57,599 bases of DNA. Source: ARK-15 sp038880255. GTDB lineage: Archaea; Thermoplasmatota; Thermoplasmata; Thermoplasmatales; ARK-15. Location: the NCBI GenBank assembly GCA_038880255.1, contig JAVZSA010000005.1, positions 1 through 57,599 on the forward strand. Reading direction: 5' to 3'. How positions within the stretch are numbered: position 1 is the first letter of the stretch; every line of letters starts with the position of its first letter. The position numbers and the translations under genes are program-made. The notes under the pieces were generated by a model. That model saw only the letters and a list, made by a program, of their open reading frames with translations, ran no database searches and was not told the origin of the DNA. This document shows positions 17,429-26,376 of this stretch, piece by piece.

Positions 17429-18150
17429 TTATTCAGTAAAATATAGTAAAAAGTAGGGTAAAATAGCAACAAATTGAAGTTCTTGAAGCAGTAAGTAATT
17501 TAGGCCTTTAAAATTAAGATAAAAGTCAACGAATGTTGCAAAAATTAAAAGAAATGCAAATGAATAGATTTCAATTATATTTAATCTTATAAGTTCTGCC
17601 GACATTTTTGAAATGAAAAGTAGAAAATATACTTCCGAAAACCGAAAATAACGAGGTGACAAGCATAGTATCATATCTCTCCAAAACATTTTTTGAAATA
17701 ATGGTGTAAACACTCTATGCAATTGAGGCACCGGGAATCAATATTATGGATCAATGCTAAGCAGATCTTTAATGCTGGTAATTGAAATAAATATAATGTC
17801 TATAAAAAAATGGTTATCACTGTCATTTTTAAAATGCTGAATATTTCACCTATGAAGATTATCGAAAGTAAAAATATAGATATTGGCTCTGTTGATACTG
17901 CAATCGATTCCATCCCTGCAGAAACACCGTTTGCATTGTAATTATAAAAAGACTGGTATAGCATTATGCCAGTCAGTCCTATTATAGCAATTAGAAAATG
18001 ATAGGTATGAAATAGTAAGTAGAAAAAAGAATTTTATAAATCCAAGCATTAAGAGATCCATAACTTGCAGGCATATTTTAGTTGCTTTTCATCCACATGC
18101 CAAATAAATGCAAAGATAATCATTAAGAAGTACCTAAGGAATCTTTTTTC
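17429..18150 (-). pseudogene. Relic of an EamA/DMT-superfamily membrane transporter
   Basis: On the minus strand the best block (17810-18000) reads FLIAIIGLTGIMLYQSFY, then SAGMESIAVSTEPISIF, then LLSIIFIGEIFS, the conserved end of the first EamA repeat (small-residue helix, 'S..EPi....la.iflgE'). The downstream frame (17429-17731) shows further helices such as IYSFAFLLIFATFVDFYLNFKGLNYLLL, resembling the second repeat. Upstream of the block an N-terminal helix (RFLRYFLMIIFAFIW) is in yet another frame. Several stops and shifts make it non-functional. Substrate cannot be named. Confidence 0.55.
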
Positions 18151-18210
18151 ATTGAACGTTGATTATTTTATAAATATATAAACATATTTTATAATTGTAA
18201 CAATTAAAAA

Positions 18211-18218
18211 TTTAAATA
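18211..18218 (+). promoter_or_regulatory. Candidate TATA box for the ClC gene (leaderless)
   Basis: TTTAAATA lies about 29 nt before ATG 18244, without SD sequence in front of the ATG. This spacing is the archaeal pattern for transcripts beginning at or next to the start codon. Confidence 0.45.
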
Positions 18219-18243
18219 AATAGAGATCTTAATAGAAGTTAAA

Positions 18244-20034
18244 ATGAGCTTTAAACTTAAAAAATTTAATCTTGGGTTTTTACTTAATTACTCATATTTA
18301 AGAAAATGGACATTTTTAGGTATATTAATAGGCATTATGGGTGGTGTTATAACAGTAATATTCTATTATCTTATTGAACTCACTACAAAATATTTTTTGA
18401 CAGACCCTACAGGATATGTGCAACCAAGTAGCCACAACCTTTTATCTCCTGTATGGCCATATAATATATTTTTAATACCAATAATAATGACTTTAGGGGG
18501 ATTAATTGTTGGAATATTGGTATACAAGTATGCACCTGAAGCAGAAGGGCATGGTACCGATGCAACTATTAATGCCTTTCATAGAAATAAGGGGAGGATA
18601 AGATATCGTGTACCGCTGATAAAGGTTATAGCCTCTGCCATCACAATTGGAAGTGGAGGCAGTGCTGGCAGAGAAGGACCTACAGCGTTATCTGTTGCTG
18701 GATTTGGTTCGGTAATAGCCAGTATTTTAAAGCTATCGGACAAAGATCGAGCAATTGCAGTTTCGGTAGGAATTGGTGCAGGAATAGGTGCTATGTTCAA
18801 ATCTCCATTTGGTGGAGCAATATTTGGGGCAGAAGTCTTATATAAAAGAGATTTTGAGAGCGAGGCTATATTGCCCTCTTTCATAGCTTCTGTTGTTTCA
18901 TATAGTATTTTCGGAGCTGTGTATGGGTATCAGCCAATTTTTATAGTACCAGGGTACACATTTACATCCCCACTTATACTTATCTACTTTGCGATTTTAG
19001 GGGTTTTAATGGCGCTTTTTGGAAGATTTTATATTCGCATCTTTTATGGTACCAAATTGTTATTTTCAAGGTTAAAGGTACCAAAATATACGAAGCCGGC
19101 CATAGGTGGATTTTTTACGGGGCTTATTGCTTTGTTCTTTCCCCAGATTATGGGTATTGGTTACGGGTGGATAAGAATAGTAGTTAATGGCCAGTATTCT
19201 ATGCTTTTTAACAATGAATACATTACAGTATGGTATATCCTGATTCTTCTTATTATTTCTCTCTCTATTTTTAAGATTTTTGCCACTTCTTTTACTGTAG
19301 CATCAGGTGGTAGCGGAGGCGTATTTGCACCTGCTTTATTTGAAGGTGCAATGTTAGGTAATGCCTTTGCCTTAATAATGGTGCATTTTAACATGCCATA
19401 TTTTCCTGATAATATAGAAACCATTGCTGCATTTACAATAGTTGGTATGATGGCCTTTTTTGGAGGAGTTGGAAGAGTACCAATTTCTGTCATTTTAATG
19501 GTCAGTGAGATGACAGGGAATTACCAGTTATTATTGCCAGCTATGATAAGTGTAACAATAAGTTACTATTTGATTAAAGACACAATATACAGGTCTCAGG
19601 TTGAAACTAGAGCCGATTCACCAGTTCATGAACTAGAATATGTAAAGGACCCGTTATCTTATATCCCAGTTTTAAAAGTATTAAAAAAAGAATTTATAAC
19701 TATTTCCAGCAATTCAAACATTGAAGAATATGATATTGAAAAATTAGAGAAAAATGTAATTGCAGTTGTAGATGATAAAGGAAGATTCATTAATGAGCTA
19801 ACTAAGAAAAATATTTCTAAACTTGCAATAACAGGTACTAAAAATATTAAAATTGGGAGTCTGCCGTACGACACAATATCTGTTGTCAGGGACACAGATA
19901 GCTGTGCAGAAGCTCTAAAAATAATTATAAACAAGAATATTGATCATGTTTGGGTTTTAAACAAAGAAGATCAACCATTAGGATATGTTACTTTAGAAAG
20001 CATTTTAAATGAATACATCTCAATTGGCAAATAA
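18244..20034 (+). CDS. ClC-family chloride channel or Cl-/H+ antiporter with C-terminal regulatory domain
   Basis: The 596-residue protein has the three ClC signatures: GSGGSAGREGPT (about residues 137-148, containing the gating Glu), GIGAGIGAMFKSPFGGAIFGAE, and ASGGSGGVFAPALFEGAMLG. About ten or more membrane segments span residues 20-460. The last 130 residues form a soluble region with CBS-like pattern (VIAVVDDKGRFINEL and DHVWVLNKEDQPLGYVTLESI). The first signature reads GSGGS in place of the bacterial GSGIP, so the Cl- coordination loop is altered. In acid-living archaea such proteins may help pH or charge balance; that role is inference. It is monocistronic. Confidence 0.9.
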   Translation: MSFKLKKFNLGFLLNYSYLRKWTFLGILIGIMGGVITVIFYYLIELTTKYFLTDPTGYVQPSSHNLLSPVWPYNIFLIPIIMTLGGLIVGILVYKYAPEAEGHGTDATINAFHRNKGRIRYRVPLIKVIASAITIGSGGSAGREGPTALSVAGFGSVIASILKLSDKDRAIAVSVGIGAGIGAMFKSPFGGAIFGAEVLYKRDFESEAILPSFIASVVSYSIFGAVYGYQPIFIVPGYTFTSPLILIYFAILGVLMALFGRFYIRIFYGTKLLFSRLKVPKYTKPAIGGFFTGLIALFFPQIMGIGYGWIRIVVNGQYSMLFNNEYITVWYILILLIISLSIFKIFATSFTVASGGSGGVFAPALFEGAMLGNAFALIMVHFNMPYFPDNIETIAAFTIVGMMAFFGGVGRVPISVILMVSEMTGNYQLLLPAMISVTISYYLIKDTIYRSQVETRADSPVHELEYVKDPLSYIPVLKVLKKEFITISSNSNIEEYDIEKLEKNVIAVVDDKGRFINELTKKNISKLAITGTKNIKIGSLPYDTISVVRDTDSCAEALKIIINKNIDHVWVLNKEDQPLGYVTLESILNEYISIGK

Positions 20035-20045
20035 AAAACAACGTT

Positions 20046-20723
20046 TCAAAAAACGTCAGAAAGTATTCTGTATGTTGAACCCCATATCTTATATTCTCCA
20101 TAATAACAAGCGTCAACTTCTTTAAGATCCTTTTTATCAATCCAAAAGGCCTTTTTTACTTTATCACTGAACTTGAATTTTTCGATTTTTTTACAAGACA
20201 TATAAAATGCCTGAACACTAATCTCAGGGTTCAAAGGTATATATAACCTCAAACTACCCTTTATCTCTGGCTTTATCCCAACTTCTTCAAAACACTCTTA
20301 TTCTGCTGCCTGCATTATAGTTTCTTCGGGTTCTGAACCAAGTAATGGATATGAAGGTGATTTATCAATTTTACTAGTTTTTATTGTTACTACCTTTCCA
20401 AACCAATTTTGAGAAAGATTGTATTTTTTTACAAGTTTTATAACATCATCAGAGAATAATGAAGTATTTACAGCAAGTACAACATCGTTCTTTGCACCGT
20501 CCAAAAGAAGTGCTCTCTGGGATGTTTTCTGAATAAGTAAACTTGATGAAAATAGAACTATTGCATTGAAAATGTGACCAACGGGCTCAACCTTCTCATG
20601 TAATAGTATAGGAATCTTAGGATTTTTAAAATATCTTTTTACTTTATGGTCTTTAATCATATTCTCGTATTTAGATTCAAATCTCATGTTATATTCTAAC
20701 TTACTTGTTAATTGAGTATTCAA
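20046..20723 (-). pseudogene. Nudix hydrolase split by an in-frame TAA inside the Nudix box
   Basis: Minus-strand sequence 20723-20298 and 20297-20046 is one frame interrupted only by TAA at 20298-20300. The upstream part ends PLLGSEPEETIMQAAE; the downstream part begins ECFEEVGI. Together they give the Nudix box pattern with the stop exactly at the Arg of RExxEExG. The C-terminal part ends with KKAFWIDKKDLKE and IWGSTYRILSDVF, typical of CoA-pyrophosphatase-like Nudix enzymes. The first Gly-Gly of the box is also degraded (one residue short). Read-through or re-initiation at TTG 20252 would not give an active enzyme. The intact ancestor would have about 225 residues. Confidence 0.7.
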
Positions 20724-20737
20724 TTAGAATTTTTAAT

Positions 20738-20810
20738 GGGCTCGACCGGATTCGAACCGGTGACCTCCGCCGTGTCAAGGCGACGTCATAACCATCTAGA
20801 CCACGAGCCC
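20738..20810 (-). tRNA. tRNA-Val (anticodon GAC)
   Basis: The minus strand folds as a cloverleaf: acceptor arms GGGCTCG and CGAGCCC, anticodon stem TCGCC/GGCGG closing loop TTGACAC with anticodon GAC, and T arm ACCGG-TTCGAAT-CCGGT. It has 73 nt, no encoded CCA and no intron. It is flanked by the Nudix relic and the hemerythrin gene. Confidence 0.95.
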
Positions 20811-20837
20811 TAAAATTGTAATATAATCTTTATTTAT

Positions 20838-21287
20838 TTATTTTTCCATAGAAAAATGGTTAATCTTAAAGAAAACCTCTTCCTTTTTATCTTCAGGTAA
20901 AAATGTGTCAATTTGTTTAAAAAGTCCATTTTCTTCCCTATAAATATGTTGTAACAATAGATCCTTAATTTGTTTTAAAAAATCATTATTTTTGGATTCA
21001 TTATATTTTCTGAAAAGATTTCTTACACCGTTATGTTCTGCCAGTACCATCTTAATTGGTTCAATATAAGGTAAATATATTTTTAAGAATGGCTCAAATG
21101 CAGGAAATAATATTTTTTCCTCAATTGGAAAGTGATGGGAAAGTAAAAAATCTATATGCTCGATAAATTTTTCATCGTTTATTTTTCCATTTTCATATTC
21201 AATCAAAATATTGTAAGTATTCCTATGCTCTTCCCTCAATAATTGTGTAGCAATACTACCGCTAAAATTTGAAATATTACTATCCAT
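20838..21287 (-). CDS. Hemerythrin-like HHE-domain protein
   Basis: The protein is about 149 residues from the preferred start at 21287 and carries hemerythrin iron-ligand motifs: LLREEHRNTYNILIEYE, FLLSHHFPIEEKILFPAF, VLAEHNGVRNLF and LLLQHIYREENGLF, giving the His/Glu set for a di-iron site in a four-helix bundle. Such proteins bind O2 or NO or act in iron/redox sensing. An ATG at 21335 would leave only 12 bases to the divergent ligase start and no room for promoters, so the second Met (MDSNISNF) is a better start. Confidence 0.8.
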   Translation of the reverse strand: MDSNISNFSGSIATQLLREEHRNTYNILIEYENGKINDEKFIEHIDFLLSHHFPIEEKILFPAFEPFLKIYLPYIEPIKMVLAEHNGVRNLFRKYNESKNNDFLKQIKDLLLQHIYREENGLFKQIDTFLPEDKKEEVFFKINHFSMEK

Positions 21288-21318
21288 GTTAATTTCTAAT
21301 AATTTCGTATTAAAAAAA

Positions 21319-21326
21319 TTTATTAT
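21319..21326 (+). promoter_or_regulatory. Candidate TATA box for DNA ligase (leaderless)
   Basis: TTTATTAT lies about 25 nt before ATG 21348, which has no SD sequence. It falls within the long alternative N-terminus of the divergent hemerythrin gene, which supports the shorter start for that gene. Confidence 0.4.
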
Positions 21327-21347
21327 CCAATTCATGAATTAATATTT

Positions 21348-23132
21348 ATGGAATATAAAGTATTGGCAGAAACATATCAGAAAATTGAGGAAACATCAAA
21401 AAGATTGGAAATGACTGATTATTTAGTAGATCTTCTTAAAAAAACTGACAAAAATGTACTTGATAAGGTAATATATCTTACACAAGGTAGAATTTATCCA
21501 GATTATGTTGGAATAGAATTAGGAATGGCAGATAAGATGGCAATTAAGGCAATTTCCCTAGCCTATGGAACAAGGACAGAAAAAGTGGAAGAAAAATATC
21601 AAAAACTTGGTGATTTAGGACTAACTGCAGAAGAATTTGCAAAAAATAAATTGCAAAAAACATTGTTCACATTTGATGATAAAGGTGGATCTCTTACAAT
21701 AGAAAAAGTTTTTGAAAATTTTAGGAAAATTGCGGAGGCAACTGGAGAAAGGAGTCAGGATAAGAAAATAAACCTTCTTGAAGAGTTATTAAATTTGGCT
21801 GAGCCATTAGAGGCAAGGTATATAGTAAGAACAATTTCTGGGAAGTTAAGGTTAGGTATTGCTGATGCAACAATACTTGATGCAATGGCTATAGCATTTA
21901 GTGAATCAAAGGAGAATAGGGATGAAATAGAAAGGGCATACAATATACATCCTGATTTAGCATTTATAGCACTTAAGCTTGTGAATGAAGGAATAGAAGG
22001 TGTAAGAAACATAAAGGTGACACCTGGTGTACCAGTTAGATCAATGCTTGCCGAAAGACTTCCAACATTGGATGAAATTCTTGATAAAATGGGTGGAAAG
22101 TGCGCCTTTGAATACAAATATGATGGTCTTAGAATTCAATCTCACTACACTTCTGGGCTAAAATTAATATTTTCCAGAAGATTGGAAAATCTTACCTCAC
22201 AATTTCCAGATATTATTGAAAATTTAAAAGATGCATTAGGTAACAATGAAGTGATATTAGATGGAGAGGGAGTACCTGTGAATGTTGAAACTGGAGAGCT
22301 TCTTCCATTCCAAGCAGTTTCACATAGGAGAGGAAGAAAATATGATGTTGAAAAGGCAATAGAGGAATACCCTGTTGTACTTTTCCTATTTGATATTCTT
22401 TATCTCAATGGTGAAGATCTCACACTGAGACCTTATCCTAAAAGGAGGGAAATACTTGAAAGTATTGTAAAAGAAACGGATAAGATAAAATTGGCTACAA
22501 GAATAGTATCAAGTGATAAACAGGAAATTTCCAGGTTTTTTGAAAAGGCAATTGAAAGTGGTTGTGAGGGCTTGGTTGCAAAAAGTATTTCAGATGAATC
22601 TATCTATAGAGCAGGAGCCAGGGAATTTTTATGGATAAAATTTAAAAGAGATTATCAAATGGAACTTTCCGATACAGTTGATCTTGTGGTGGTGGGGGCA
22701 TTTGCTGGTCATGGTCTTAGAACTGGAACATATGGGGCTCTTCTTATGGCTGCCTATGATGATGAAAAGGATGCATTTGTAACAGTTTGCAAGCTTGGTT
22801 CCGGATTTACTGAAGATCATTTAAAACAACTTCCAAGAATCCTTGATCCTTATAAAATAAACCATAAACATCCAAGGGTAATTTCGAACATAGATGCTGA
22901 TTTCTGGTTTTCGCCATATATTGTTCTTGAATTAATAGGGGCGGAATTAACATTAAGTCCTTCGCATACTTGTTGTATGGATGTGGTAGAGAAAGGTTCA
23001 GGTATATCAATCAGATTTCCAAGATTTACAGGTAGATTTAGGACAGATAAAAAGCCCGATGAAGCTACAACAGCAAAGGAAATTTTAGAACTTTATAGAA
23101 GTCAGAAGAAAAAACTTATAACGGAATCATAA
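21348..23132 (+). CDS. lig: ATP-dependent DNA ligase
   Basis: The 594-residue protein has the archaeal three-domain layout: N-terminal DNA-binding domain (about 1-220), adenylation domain with motif I FEYKYDGLRIQ (the Lys forms the AMP adduct), ILDGEGV (motif III), FDILYLNGEDL (IIIa), EGLVAKS (IV), WIKFKRDY (V), and an OB-fold C-terminus. It seals nicks in Okazaki fragments and repair. The length is normal. The gene's end overlaps the convergent small Cys-rich gene by 6 bases. Confidence 0.95.
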   Translation: MEYKVLAETYQKIEETSKRLEMTDYLVDLLKKTDKNVLDKVIYLTQGRIYPDYVGIELGMADKMAIKAISLAYGTRTEKVEEKYQKLGDLGLTAEEFAKNKLQKTLFTFDDKGGSLTIEKVFENFRKIAEATGERSQDKKINLLEELLNLAEPLEARYIVRTISGKLRLGIADATILDAMAIAFSESKENRDEIERAYNIHPDLAFIALKLVNEGIEGVRNIKVTPGVPVRSMLAERLPTLDEILDKMGGKCAFEYKYDGLRIQSHYTSGLKLIFSRRLENLTSQFPDIIENLKDALGNNEVILDGEGVPVNVETGELLPFQAVSHRRGRKYDVEKAIEEYPVVLFLFDILYLNGEDLTLRPYPKRREILESIVKETDKIKLATRIVSSDKQEISRFFEKAIESGCEGLVAKSISDESIYRAGAREFLWIKFKRDYQMELSDTVDLVVVGAFAGHGLRTGTYGALLMAAYDDEKDAFVTVCKLGSGFTEDHLKQLPRILDPYKINHKHPRVISNIDADFWFSPYIVLELIGAELTLSPSHTCCMDVVEKGSGISIRFPRFTGRFRTDKKPDEATTAKEILELYRSQKKKLITES

Positions 23133-23360
23133 ATAAACAATTTCCTCTTCTTCCAAATAAGTTCTATAATACTTGCAAGTTAGATCCTTTCCATCACATT
23201 TAAATGTACCAAGTTTTTTACAATAACCATCCCTGTAATAGGCACATATACCCTCTGGAACAGGAAATTTACCATAAAATTTACACTTTTCACCTATACA
23301 TTTAAACCCCCTGTAAAGGCCATGGCATATGCCTTCATCATCCTCAAAGGCACATCTCAT
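23127..23360 (-). CDS. Small protein with a duplicated four-cysteine module
   Basis: The 77-residue product has eight cysteines (3, 12, 21, 26, 39, 47, 55, 62) arranged as two tandem copies of one pattern: CA[F/Y]..(D)G.C..L..FKC.G...CK[F/Y]Y. Each copy could bind one metal ion. No known family is recognised. It is convergent with DNA ligase with a 6-base overlap. Its regular internal repeat, together with a clean start, argues that it is real. Confidence 0.75.
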   Translation of the reverse strand: MRCAFEDDEGICHGLYRGFKCIGEKCKFYGKFPVPEGICAYYRDGYCKKLGTFKCDGKDLTCKYYRTYLEEEEIVYL

Positions 23361-23579
23361 TATTTAAAAATAATCTTATCAAGTATTAAAAATTTGACCA
23401 TGTTTTCAGAAAAATGAATTTTTTAAATTACTTTAATTTTTAGAATAATATTATTACAATACATTATCAATTAAATTTGTTTTTCATAAACATTTATGAA
23501 AGAAAAATTATTTTGTCAAGAAAAGTTTCATTTTTAACATAAAAATAATATTCATAAATCTATTCATGATTTACTAATT
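23361..23579. other. Divergent intergenic region
   Basis: This 219-base A/T-rich spacer separates the divergent Cys-rich gene and argS. TTCATAAAT at 23551-23559 sits about 25 nt before ATG 23580 and may be the argS TATA box of a leaderless transcript. Confidence 0.35.
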
Positions 23580-25268
23580 ATGTTTGTTATGGAAAGAATC
23601 AGGAATTCAATTAAAGAATCACTTGAAAGAGAGATTAGAAGTAAATTTTCAATCAAGTTGAGTGTATTACTTGAAATACCTTCAGGTGAACATGGAGATT
23701 TTGCCTATCCTCTCTATGATCTTCTTAAATTATTAAAAAAGTCACCTGAAGAGATTGGAAAAAAATTGATTGAAGATCTTAGAATAGATAATGTATCAAA
23801 AATTGAACTTTCAGGGAATTATGTGAATTTTTATGTGGATTATACTTCAATTTCACAAGCTTTTATAGAAGAAATATGGAGAAAAGGGAAGGAGGCATTA
23901 TCATTTGAAAGAAAGAATAAAAAAGTAATACTTGAGCATACAAGTGCAAATCCTACAGGTCCAATACATGTTGGTAGAGCAAGAAATCCAATAATTGGTG
24001 ATACAATAGGAAGATTGATGAAAAAGTGCGGTTATGATGTTGAAATACAATATTATGTAAATGATGCTGGGAAACAGAGTGCTACGCTTGTATATGGATA
24101 TAGGAATTTGAAAATTGAAACCAATGAGGAAAAAATAGACCATAGATTGGTTCATTACTATCAAAAGGCAAATGATCTTTTAGAAAATGATGAAAAGGTA
24201 AAAATGGAAATTGAAAAAATTATGAAAGAAGTGGAAGGAGGTAATAAGGAGCTCATAATGGAAAATAGGGAGATTCTTGGAAATGTTCTTAAAGGAATAG
24301 AAAAGACACTTTCTAGGATAAATGTAAAATTTGATAATTTTTTTTGGGAAACAGATTTAATTCTTGATGGAAGTGTTAAAAAGGTCCTTGAATTACTTCA
24401 TAATGAATTAAATGAAGAAAATGGTGCATATTATATAAATATTCCAAAAGATGGAAAAAATGAAAAAGTATTTTTAGTTAGGAAGGATGGTACAACATTA
24501 TATTTCACAAGGGATATTGCCTATCACTTGATGAAATCTGAAATGGGTGATATTTTAATTAATGTGCTTGGAGAGGACCATAAACCACATGCTGAAATGC
24601 TCTTGTACGTTCTTAAAAAATTAAAGAGTGAAATTAATTTGAAAAATATATTTTATTCATTTGTTGCACTTCCTGAAGGAAGAATGAGTACAAGAAAGGG
24701 TAGAGTAGTGTATTTGGATGATCTTTTAGATGAGGCTGTGGAAAAGGCAAGGGAAGAGATCTTGAAAAGAAGATCAGATATGGCCGAATCCACTATTAAA
24801 ATTCTTTCTGAAAGTATAGGAACAGGTGCAGTTAGATTTAACATATTAAAAATACAAAATGAAAAAAAGCTTGTTTTTAGGTGGGAGGAAGCACTTAACT
24901 TTGAGGGAGATTCATCCCCATTTCTTCAATATTCCTATGCACGTGCTTCATCAATTTTAAGAAAAGAACAGTGGAACGGGAAATTTTCGAAAGATTTTCT
25001 TAAGGATCCTTGGGAAATAGCATTAATGAAAAATTTGTTAAAGTATACAGAAGTTCTACAGGAATCCTGTGAAACACTTAGACCACATAAATTGGCAAAA
25101 TATGCAATAGACCTTGCATCAATATTTAATAATTTCTATACACAATGCCCAGTATTAAAAGAAACTGAAGAAATAAAGAATAATAGATTAGCCCTTGTAC
25201 ATTCATTTAAATTAATTATGGGAGATCTTCTTGAAACAATGGGAATAGAACACCCTGAAGAAATTTAA
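23580..25268 (+). CDS. argS: Arginyl-tRNA synthetase
   Basis: This 562-residue class I aminoacyl-tRNA synthetase has the N-terminal Arg-specific domain, the HIGH-type motif in ANPTGPIHVGRARN, the KMSKS-type motif as RMSTRKGRVV, and a C-terminal DALR anticodon-binding domain (FLQYSYARASSIL ... LYNNFYTQCPV-like end). It charges tRNA-Arg with arginine. The alternative start is ATG 23589. The stop lies 3 bases before the end of the convergent AcoX-like gene. Confidence 0.95.
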   Translation: MFVMERIRNSIKESLEREIRSKFSIKLSVLLEIPSGEHGDFAYPLYDLLKLLKKSPEEIGKKLIEDLRIDNVSKIELSGNYVNFYVDYTSISQAFIEEIWRKGKEALSFERKNKKVILEHTSANPTGPIHVGRARNPIIGDTIGRLMKKCGYDVEIQYYVNDAGKQSATLVYGYRNLKIETNEEKIDHRLVHYYQKANDLLENDEKVKMEIEKIMKEVEGGNKELIMENREILGNVLKGIEKTLSRINVKFDNFFWETDLILDGSVKKVLELLHNELNEENGAYYINIPKDGKNEKVFLVRKDGTTLYFTRDIAYHLMKSEMGDILINVLGEDHKPHAEMLLYVLKKLKSEINLKNIFYSFVALPEGRMSTRKGRVVYLDDLLDEAVEKAREEILKRRSDMAESTIKILSESIGTGAVRFNILKIQNEKKLVFRWEEALNFEGDSSPFLQYSYARASSILRKEQWNGKFSKDFLKDPWEIALMKNLLKYTEVLQESCETLRPHKLAKYAIDLASIFNNFYTQCPVLKETEEIKNNRLALVHSFKLIMGDLLETMGIEHPEEI

Positions 25269-25271
25269 TTT

Positions 25272-26372
25272 TCATTGATAGTTGACAAGAAACATTTTCA
25301 TTCTCCCATACCCAATAATTACCTTATAATAGCCAGAAAGTTGTATTGAAATATTTTCATCACCTGCATCTATTAGTAATTTTTCTAAGCTATTTAATTT
25401 TGATGGAGTTGCTACTATAATTATATTTTCTTTTTTTACATTTTTCAGTATTTCTGGGGTGAGTTGAAGATTCCCCCTTCCAATTATGAACCCCTGATTT
25501 CCAATCGGTGAAAGCACAATGTAGAATTTTTTATATTTATCCAAGAGGTTTTTTATTATACTTTCATTTAAATCCTTTGCAATTATTTCACCATTGTATA
25601 ATGCATCAAAACCAAGTAATGTACATTCTTTACCTAATATTTGGCAAATCTTTTTTACTGTTGTTCCAGGGCCAAGCAAATAAAGGTAATCGTATTCCAT
25701 GGTATCTATAATGTATTCGGCAATTCCTTGCTTATCCTCCTCATCATCTGTTGAATAAATTTCTGCCTTACTATTCTGTACATATCCTCCATAAACTGGT
25801 ACTTTCAAATAACCATAGAGTTTTGTAGTGAATACATTATTTCTAAATTTTTCCTCATCAATATCGAGTACTTCCCTTTCCTCAATTGAGGAATTATTTT
25901 CAACAAAGGCTTTTAATATTTCTTTGGCTGAATTTACTGAAGAAGAAAATACAGCAGAGTACATTTTAACACCACTTGGTATACCCAAAACAGGTATTTT
26001 TAGATCTACAGCATCTAATATGTCCCTTGCTGTACCATCACCACCAACAAAAATTATGAGTGAACAATCCAGCATCATTGATGCACCTTTAATTGTATCT
26101 TCCCTTGTAGTTAATTCATTAACTTGATATACTACTTTATAATTTTTAATTTTTGCTTCCTTTAATTCATTCTCACCCATCTTTTTCCCACAGGTTAAAA
26201 TTTCAACATTCTCCAAAATTTCTTTTGATTTAGATAAAAATTCAATCGCTTTCAGTGGTGCGATTTCCTTAGCTCCAAGTTCTAAGGCTTTCTCATATAA
26301 TGAATCTGTTCCCTTCAATCCCACACTTCCGCCCATGCCTGCTATTGGATTTACTATAAACCCAATTTTCAT
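25272..26372 (-). CDS. ATP-NAD kinase-like protein (AcoX family)
   Basis: The 366-residue protein starts MKIGFIVNPIAGMGGSVGLKGTD and has the NAD-kinase-fold motif FVGGDGTARDIL near residue 110. The same opening (NPiAGmGG.vgLKGtd) is typical of the archaeal/bacterial AcoX-type 'acetoin catabolism protein X' family. Exact substrate is not established; phosphorylation of NAD or a related nucleotide or lipid is possible. It follows the HDAC-fold gene by 4 bases and is co-transcribed with it. Confidence 0.85.
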   Translation of the reverse strand: MKIGFIVNPIAGMGGSVGLKGTDSLYEKALELGAKEIAPLKAIEFLSKSKEILENVEILTCGKKMGENELKEAKIKNYKVVYQVNELTTREDTIKGASMMLDCSLIIFVGGDGTARDILDAVDLKIPVLGIPSGVKMYSAVFSSSVNSAKEILKAFVENNSSIEEREVLDIDEEKFRNNVFTTKLYGYLKVPVYGGYVQNSKAEIYSTDDEEDKQGIAEYIIDTMEYDYLYLLGPGTTVKKICQILGKECTLLGFDALYNGEIIAKDLNESIIKNLLDKYKKFYIVLSPIGNQGFIIGRGNLQLTPEILKNVKKENIIIVATPSKLNSLEKLLIDAGDENISIQLSGYYKVIIGYGRMKMFLVNYQ

Positions 26373-26376
26373 GAAA

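Noticed and set aside
20041..20056. Short hairpin ACGTTT-CAAA-AAACGT after the ClC stop
   Set aside because: Possible terminator, but only six base pairs and no T-run follows on the plus strand.
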